NCBI GenBank assembly: GCA_041572275.1
Contig: JBFFSQ010000095.1
Location: 1-11,060 of the forward strand
Reading direction: 5' to 3'
DNA: 11,060 nucleotides
Origin: JBFFSQ01 sp041572275
GTDB taxonomy: Bacteria > Pseudomonadota > Gammaproteobacteria > SZUA-229
Part shown: in pieces, positions 6,275 to 11,060 of the stretch
How positions within the stretch are numbered: the stretch's first letter is position 1
How the letters are laid out: each line of letters begins with the position of its first letter
The notes under the pieces: generated by a model
Databases searched by the model: none
Told to the model about the DNA's origin: nothing
The model's input: the letters and a program-made list of their open reading frames with translations, nothing else
Position numbers and translations under genes: made by a program

Positions 6275-8881
6275 CTAAAATAACTGTTCAGGAATTACAC
6301 CATCATCCGCACCACCAGAAGCCCCGCCAGGGATAACTTTTTCTGTCGGTGCACGTTCTGCCCGGAATGTTTCAAACACGGCATCCTGATCGCTGGAATT
6401 TGCCAGCTCACCAGTTTTTGAACTAATTTTCACTGTGACCAGATTTTCAGGTCGCGCCATCACCTCTTCTGGAACACCTTCGAGCGCCACACGCATATAA
6501 TCAATCCACATAGGCAAAGCTGCCTTTGAGCCAGTTTCATAGTTACCCAGGGATCGCTGCTGCTGATCGAAACCTATCCATACATTAGCCACCAGGGCAC
6601 GATTAAAACCATTAAACCAGGCGTCTTTCTGATCATTCGTCGTACCAGTTTTACCATGAAGATCATTACGCCCCAAAGCAAGCGCACGCCGCCCGGTTCC
6701 GCGCTTGATAACATCCTGTAAAATTGAATTCATGATATAAACAACCCGTTCATCCAATGTACGCTCAGCCTGTTTCGGTAAGCGAGCCATACCCTCTTCC
6801 AGGATCAGCTCTTCATTCACAGGCAAGCCACTCAGTGACTTATTCATCTGAGACAACTCCTGTGCCGAACTCATACCTGACACAGCCGCCGGTGCCATTA
6901 CATCCTCTTCCTTCAGCACACAACTCACACAGGCTAATACTGGATCAGCCTCAAATAACACATTACCCTCAAGGTCTTCAATACGCTGAATAAAGTAAGG
7001 TGTAATTCGATAGCCCCCATTGGCAAACACCGCATAACCTTCTGACAGGCTTAGCAAACTGACTTCACCACTGCCTAACGCCAGCGATAAGTCACGTGGC
7101 AAACTCTTGGAATCAAAACCAAAGCGCGACGCGAATCGTGTAGCATATCCAATGCCGATTGAACGTAATATTCGGATTGACACCAAATTACGTGACGAGA
7201 CCAGCGCTTCACGCAGTCGTGTAGGGCCATAAAATTTGCCACTGTAATTCTCGGGTCGCCAGGTACCCTCCAGAGCTGGGTCATGGAACACGACAGGTGC
7301 ATCATTAATAATTGAAGCGGCGGTGTAACGCTTTTCTAGTGCGGCCGAGTAAATAAACGGTTTAAAACTTGAACCGGCCTGGCGTTTCGCCTGTACTGCA
7401 CGATTGAACTTGCTCTGATGAAAATCGAACCCCCCGACCAGCGCCTTGATGGCACCATCATTGGGTGACAGTGACGTCAACGCCCCCTGCACCTCAGGTA
7501 TCTGACCTAGACGCCAGTGACCATCTTCATGTCGATAAATACGAATAATATCGCCAACTGACAAAATTTCAGCAGCCGTTTCAGGCTCCTTACCCTGCGT
7601 GTTAACATCAATATAAGGCTTCGCCCAGGATAGTGCCGACCACTCCAGATTGATCAGTCGCCCCCCTTTCAAATAGACTCTGGCATTTTGTTCCCCTAGT
7701 TCAATCACCAATGCAGGCAGCAGGTTGCCATAGCCATTCATGTCTTCAAGAGATTCTTCCCAGATTTCGCTATCAGTGCGTGTGTCTTCTACAATTTCAA
7801 TAGAAGGCTCTGCCTGCGCTTGTTCATTCGCAGCTGGTGACAAAGGCAGTTCTACAGCACCGTTCTGTGAAGCCGCAATTTCTATATGCCGTTCAGCACC
7901 ACGATAACCATGACGCTGATCATAGGCCAACAGGTTCTTACGCACACTTTCATTGGCGGCTTCCTGTAGGTGCTTATCGATAGTTGTATAAACCCGTAAA
8001 CCTTTTGTGTAAGCCTCTTCTCCAAACTGACTGGAGATCTCTGCTCGCACCATTTCAGCGACATATGATGCCGACAATTCAACCGGAGAATCATGTAAGC
8101 CAGCCGTTACAGGCTGCGCAAGCGCCCAACGTAAATCAGATTCTGAAATATACGCCAGCTCTGCCATACGATTAAGAACATAATTGCGACGTGTGAGGGC
8201 CCGTTCAGGGTTGATGATCGGGTTATAACGAGACGGCGCTTTCGGCAGGCCAGCAATCATCGCCACTTGAGACAAATCCAGTTCAGACAATTCCTTCCCG
8301 TAATACACCTGTGCAGCCGCAGCCACACCATAGGCCCGATTACCGAGATAGATCTTATTCAGATACAACTCAAGAATTTCATCTTTACTCAACTGCTGCT
8401 CAATTTTTAAAGATAGAAAAATCTCGTTGAGCTTTCGACCATAGGTTTTTTCACTACTCAAATAGAAATTACGCGCCAACTGCATGGTGATAGTACTACC
8501 GCCCTGGCCCCGCTTACCAGTTTTCATCAAGTGCACAACAGCTCGCAATATACCTTGATAATCAACACCTGGATGCTCGTAGAAGCGATCATCTTCAGCA
8601 GCTAGAAACGCCTGACGCAATGTCTCCGGAATCTCTTCAAGCATTTTCGGTGATCGGCGTTTTTCACCGTATTCTGCGATCAGCGCACCTTCTTTACTGT
8701 AAATTCTTAATGGCACCTGAAGCTGAACATCACTAAGGCCTTCAATAGAAGGTAGATCTGGCTCCAGATACAGATAGAGGCCAACCAGTGTCGTGAGCCC
8801 TAATACTAGTCCTGCAAAAAAAATTTTTAATCCAATTCGCAGAAATTTCATATATTTTTGCATATTATTACTTAATCCCAT
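6275..8881 (-). CDS. mrcA: Penicillin-binding protein 1a (bifunctional transglycosylase/transpeptidase)
   Basis: Class A PBP that polymerises lipid II into glycan strands and cross-links them, anchored in the inner membrane and facing the periplasm; also called ponA. The 868 residues include a membrane anchor (about 17-38) and a GT51 domain with catalytic Glu-96 in AAEDDRFYEHPG, GQGGSTITMQLARN at 125-138 and second glutamate Glu-153. An OB-like ODD region (about 320-465) precedes the transpeptidase domain, with Ser-504 in SSFK, SRN at 563-565 and KTGTT at 744-748. The PBP1a-specific GGFDFHQSKFNRA and a Cys-651/Cys-654 pair are also visible. The longest reading starts at 8881, but no good ribosome site precedes it; Met-7 (8863) or Met-11 (8851) are alternatives, and Met-11 (MKFLRIGLK) aligns best with relatives such as E. 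coli PBP1a. It is divergent from pilM, as in other gammaproteobacteria, and convergent with the kinase gene across only 39 bases. Confidence 0.96.
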   Translation of the reverse strand: MGLSNNMQKYMKFLRIGLKIFFAGLVLGLTTLVGLYLYLEPDLPSIEGLSDVQLQVPLRIYSKEGALIAEYGEKRRSPKMLEEIPETLRQAFLAAEDDRFYEHPGVDYQGILRAVVHLMKTGKRGQGGSTITMQLARNFYLSSEKTYGRKLNEIFLSLKIEQQLSKDEILELYLNKIYLGNRAYGVAAAAQVYYGKELSELDLSQVAMIAGLPKAPSRYNPIINPERALTRRNYVLNRMAELAYISESDLRWALAQPVTAGLHDSPVELSASYVAEMVRAEISSQFGEEAYTKGLRVYTTIDKHLQEAANESVRKNLLAYDQRHGYRGAERHIEIAASQNGAVELPLSPAANEQAQAEPSIEIVEDTRTDSEIWEESLEDMNGYGNLLPALVIELGEQNARVYLKGGRLINLEWSALSWAKPYIDVNTQGKEPETAAEILSVGDIIRIYRHEDGHWRLGQIPEVQGALTSLSPNDGAIKALVGGFDFHQSKFNRAVQAKRQAGSSFKPFIYSAALEKRYTAASIINDAPVVFHDPALEGTWRPENYSGKFYGPTRLREALVSSRNLVSIRILRSIGIGYATRFASRFGFDSKSLPRDLSLALGSGEVSLLSLSEGYAVFANGGYRITPYFIQRIEDLEGNVLFEADPVLACVSCVLKEEDVMAPAAVSGMSSAQELSQMNKSLSGLPVNEELILEEGMARLPKQAERTLDERVVYIMNSILQDVIKRGTGRRALALGRNDLHGKTGTTNDQKDAWFNGFNRALVANVWIGFDQQQRSLGNYETGSKAALPMWIDYMRVALEGVPEEVMARPENLVTVKISSKTGELANSSDQDAVFETFRAERAPTEKVIPGGASGGADDGVIPEQLF

Positions 8882-9192
8882 GCAGACAGTGCAAAGTGCC
8901 TATTTTTTTAACGCCGTCTGTTGTAAAACTAAAATTACAGTATATTAGAGCATCCAATCAGGATAAGTGCTTGAAATTTTAAGAAAATGCCTGGCGCTCA
9001 AATGACAATTCCCTGGCCCCGGACTCCTGGGCACCCCAGATTTTGATGAAATTATAGTCCCTGAATACATTTCAAGCGACATCATTTTAAAAATTAGGCT
9101 AGTATTATTCGATACTTGCAGCTAATATTTAATGCAAATACGCATAAAAGAGCTATAACTACTTATAGTCACTGGATTAAGAGGAAGACGGA
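8882..9192. promoter_or_regulatory. Divergent mrcA-pilM intergenic control region
   Basis: These 311 bases contain no convincing coding sequence and must carry the promoters for mrcA (leftward) and the pilMNO operon (rightward). For mrcA, TATACT (8944-8939 on the minus strand) with a poor TTATCC (8966-8961) 16 bases upstream is a possible promoter. The mrcA-proximal end also has CAGAC (8883-8887) and GTCTG (8916-8920), which could pair in the mrcA leader RNA. In the middle lies a GC-rich patch (about 9010-9040) in otherwise AT-rich DNA, with the short hairpin CTGGG-CAC-CCCAG (9027-9039). Near pilM lie several AT-rich -10-like elements. No consensus sigma-54 site (GG/GC at -24/-12) was found. 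The promoter calls are by eye and weak; the regional role is firm from gene orientation. Confidence 0.6.
9153..9168. promoter_or_regulatory. Perfect inverted repeat overlapping the likely pilM promoter area
   Basis: CTATAA (9153-9158) and TTATAG (9163-9168) are perfect inverted copies around a 4-base spacer (CTAC), ending 24 bases before the pilM GTG. The left arm contains a -10-like TATAAC (9154-9159), but no good -35 lies 16-18 bases upstream. It could be an operator, part of a promoter needing an activator, or a chance AT-rich palindrome. Confidence 0.3.
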
Positions 9193-10284
9193 GTGTTTCA
9201 ACTGAAACGCAAGAAATCACCCATACTGGGAATAGATATCAGCTCGACTTCGGTCAAGCTAGTTGAGCTATCTCAAACTGACACAGGGTACCGTGTTGAA
9301 AGCCTCGCTGTCGAACCTTTGCCAGCCAATGCAGTTGTCGAAAAAAATATACAGGACGTCGAAGCAGTTGGCGACACCCTGATCAAAGCACTAAAACGCT
9401 CGGGCAGCAAATGCAAAAAAGCGGCCCTTGCTGTAGCTGGCTCGGCAGTCATCACCAAAGTCATCACCATGCCAGCAACGTTGAATGACAGTGAAATGGA
9501 AGCCCAGATCGAACTTGAAGCCGATCAATACATTCCCTACCCACTGGAAGAGATCAATCTGGATTTTCAGGTGCTAGGTGAAACTCGCGGCAACCCTGAC
9601 ACAGTCGATGTCCTGCTAGCTGCCTCAAGAAGTGAAAATGTTGAACTGCGAACAGCAGCGGCCGAAATCGCTGGACTGGAAACAGCCATTGTCGATGTCG
9701 AAGCCTATACGATTGAAAATGCCGCCCGTATGATTACTCCCTCTTCTGACATTGGTAGTGCTACAGAAGACGATGTTGAAACAGATGAACAGCCCTTCCT
9801 TCTAGCCATTCTTGACATAGGCGCCACCATGACCAGCCTGAATGTGGTTGAAGGAAATGAATTAATCTATACCCGTGAGCAAGCCTTTGGCGGCAAGCAG
9901 TTGACGGAAGAAATCATGCGTCGCTATGGCCTAGCTTATGAAGAAGCCGGACGCCTGAAAAAGGTTGGCGGCCTTCCTGACAACTATATCCCTGAGGTGC
10001 TTGAGCCATTCAAGGAAACCATGTCACAACAGGTGAGCCGCTTCCTGCAATTTTTCTACACCTCAGGCCAGCACCATACCGTCGATATGATTGCACTGGC
10101 TGGAGGCTGCGCCTCCATTCCCGGCATTGATGAATTGATTGAATCACAACTCGGGATAAAAACGGTAATCGCTAACCCATTTGCCAATATGGAGCTGTCC
10201 AGCAAGGTAAATGCTCAGGCATTAAGCAATGACGCCCCGTCACTGATGATTGCCTGCGGACTGGCTATGAGGAGCTTTGACTAA
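9193..10284 (+). CDS. pilM: Type IV pilus assembly protein PilM (actin-like ATP-binding)
   Basis: Cytoplasmic, FtsA/actin-fold protein that binds ATP and grips the N-terminal peptide of PilN, linking the pilus motor to the inner-membrane PilN-PilO complex. The 363 residues show the phosphate-1 motif LGIDISSTSVKLVEL (12-26), the conserved segment EADQYIPYPLEEINLDFQVL (109-128), the phosphate-2 motif LDIGATMTSLNV (207-218), FGGKQLTEEI (232-241) and the adenosine motif ALAGGCASIPG (301-311). The start is a GTG at 9193, with AGAGGA at 9180-9185 giving good spacing; it leaves the typical MFQLKRKKSPILGIDIS beginning. An acidic stretch at about 183-200 looks longer than in close relatives. The stop overlaps the pilN start by one base (TAATG), so translation is coupled. 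It is the first gene of pilMNO(PQ). Confidence 0.96.
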   Translation: MFQLKRKKSPILGIDISSTSVKLVELSQTDTGYRVESLAVEPLPANAVVEKNIQDVEAVGDTLIKALKRSGSKCKKAALAVAGSAVITKVITMPATLNDSEMEAQIELEADQYIPYPLEEINLDFQVLGETRGNPDTVDVLLAASRSENVELRTAAAEIAGLETAIVDVEAYTIENAARMITPSSDIGSATEDDVETDEQPFLLAILDIGATMTSLNVVEGNELIYTREQAFGGKQLTEEIMRRYGLAYEEAGRLKKVGGLPDNYIPEVLEPFKETMSQQVSRFLQFFYTSGQHHTVDMIALAGGCASIPGIDELIESQLGIKTVIANPFANMELSSKVNAQALSNDAPSLMIACGLAMRSFD

Positions 10285-10841
10285 TGGCACGCATTAACCT
10301 GCTACCCTGGCGCGAAGAACTCCGCAAGGAACAAACCCGGCAATTTGTAACCATGCTGACGATTTCCGCCTTGCTAACGGCGGCTATTGTTTTACTTGTT
10401 CATGTTAACTTCAACAAGATTATTGAGCACCAGAATTTTAGGAACAGCATTCTGGAATCAGAAATTGCCAAGCTTGAAAATGAATTAAAAGAAATCAGAG
10501 ACCTGGAAGAGACCAAAGAAAAACTGCTCTCCCGCATGGAAATCATCCAGTCTTTGCAGCAACGGCGTCCACAGATCGTACATGTGTTCGAGGATATTGT
10601 CAGAACCATGCCCGACGGCATCTACCTGACCTCTATCCAACAACAGGGACAGGGCCTGACATTTACCGGTATTGCTGAATCCAATGGTCGTGTATCCGCC
10701 TACATGCGCAACATTGATGCCTCTCTATGGCTAGCCTCACCACGACTCAATATCATCGAAGCCAAACGTAAAGATGGTCGTGGCAGCGAGTTCATCATCG
10801 GTGTCAAACAAACCGCACCAAAAGAAGCAGCGGAAGAATAA
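10284..10841 (+). CDS. pilN: Type IV pilus inner-membrane protein PilN
   Basis: A bitopic inner-membrane protein whose cytoplasmic N-terminus docks on PilM and whose periplasmic part pairs with PilO to form the pilus alignment subcomplex. The 185 residues open with the hallmark PilM-binding motif ARINLLPWREE (2-12). There follow a single membrane span (about 21-42), a charged coiled-coil segment (about 50-92) and a periplasmic ferredoxin-like domain (about 97-176) containing MPDGIYLTSIQQQGQGLTFTG. A strong GAGGAG at 10269-10274, inside the end of pilM, sits nine bases before the ATG. Length fits the family. pilO follows after two bases, so the three genes form one tightly packed operon. Confidence 0.95.
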   Translation: MARINLLPWREELRKEQTRQFVTMLTISALLTAAIVLLVHVNFNKIIEHQNFRNSILESEIAKLENELKEIRDLEETKEKLLSRMEIIQSLQQRRPQIVHVFEDIVRTMPDGIYLTSIQQQGQGLTFTGIAESNGRVSAYMRNIDASLWLASPRLNIIEAKRKDGRGSEFIIGVKQTAPKEAAEE

Positions 10842-10843
10842 AC

Positions 10844-11060
10844 ATGAAGCTATCTGAAGTTGATGTAGGCGAATTAATACAAAGTCTCAACGACCTGGAC
10901 GTTGAAGACCTGAAAAAGTTCGGTACAGCCCCCAAACCCGTTAAAATCGGCGCAATCATCCTGGTGTGTATACTCGTGCTTGGACTGGGTTTCTGGTTTG
11001 ATACCAAACCACAAATTGAAACGCTGGAAAAAGCCGAGAAAAAAGAAGCCGAGCTACGGA
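10844..11060 (+). CDS. pilO: Type IV pilus inner-membrane protein PilO, 3' part beyond the window
   Basis: The first 72 codons of PilO, the PilN partner in the periplasmic alignment complex of the type IV pilus. The visible part has a cytoplasmic N-terminal tail (LIQSLNDLDVEDLKKFGTAP, 11-30), one membrane span (about 33-52, VKIGAIILVCILVLGLGFWF) and the start of a charged coiled coil (TLEKAEKKEAELR). This layout, the PilO-like tail and the position two bases after pilN identify it. The GGAAGAAT at the end of pilN (10832-10839) can serve as its ribosome site. The reading frame is open to the window end, so the gene is cut by the window and not truncated in itself. Confidence 0.93.
   Translation, partial: MKLSEVDVGELIQSLNDLDVEDLKKFGTAPKPVKIGAIILVCILVLGLGFWFDTKPQIETLEKAEKKEAELR

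Noticed and set aside
7075..7305. Second minus-strand frame of 76 codons inside mrcA
   Set aside because: The mrcA frame is intact here and carries the transpeptidase SRN motif; the other frame has no recognisable content.
9010..9060. Possible sigma-54 promoter upstream of pilM
   Set aside because: Stretches such as TGGGCACC look partly similar, but no site has GG and GC at the required -24/-12 spacing.
1..11060. CRISPR arrays, tRNA or rRNA genes, insertion sequences, integron sites
   Set aside because: No regularly spaced repeats, tRNA-like folds with conserved TTC arms, transposase genes or terminal repeats were seen.

Overview
The window looks like chromosomal DNA from a gammaproteobacterium. 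The GltD, HemE, PBP1a and PilM/PilN proteins all read like gammaproteobacterial versions. The gene sets gltD-hemE and mrcA (ponA) divergent from pilMNO are classical in that class (Pseudomonas-like order: ponA, pilMNOPQ, aroK, aroB, gltB, gltD, hemE). The genus cannot be fixed from the sequence alone. There is no sign of phage, insertion sequence, CRISPR, tRNA or rRNA.

Layout. Bases 2-223 hold the 3' part of rpsU (ribosomal protein S21), followed after 12 bases by a yqeY/GatB-like gene (236-691). Next come gltD (724-2127, glutamate synthase small subunit), a perfect hairpin, and hemE (2237-3301, uroporphyrinogen decarboxylase). After a second hairpin lies a 929-residue membrane-bound hybrid sensor kinase with a 7TMR-DISM input module (3446-6235). 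It converges on mrcA/ponA (minus strand, 6275-8881), which encodes the bifunctional peptidoglycan synthase PBP1a. A 311-base divergent intergenic region separates mrcA from the type IV pilus inner-membrane genes pilM (9193-10284), pilN (10284-10841) and pilO (10844 to the window end, cut).

How the genes relate. The first block is core translation and metabolism: S21, a tRNA-amidotransferase-like protein, ammonia assimilation and haem/sirohaem precursor supply. The last block is cell envelope: PBP1a builds the wall, and PilM-PilN-PilO form the cytoplasmic and inner-membrane alignment complex of the type IV pilus. The sensor kinase is an orphan between the two blocks, with no separate response regulator in view.

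Two points of gene order stand out. gltD sits directly behind rpsU-yqeY, where dnaG is commonly found, and has no gltB beside it. Also, the gltD-hemE and ponA-pilM groups, which in Pseudomonas-like genomes lie on either side of pilNOPQ-aroKB-gltB, are here separated only by the kinase. This suggests a local rearrangement. I see no clearly new biological system; all genes belong to recognised families, and the findings concern context, regulation and family variation.
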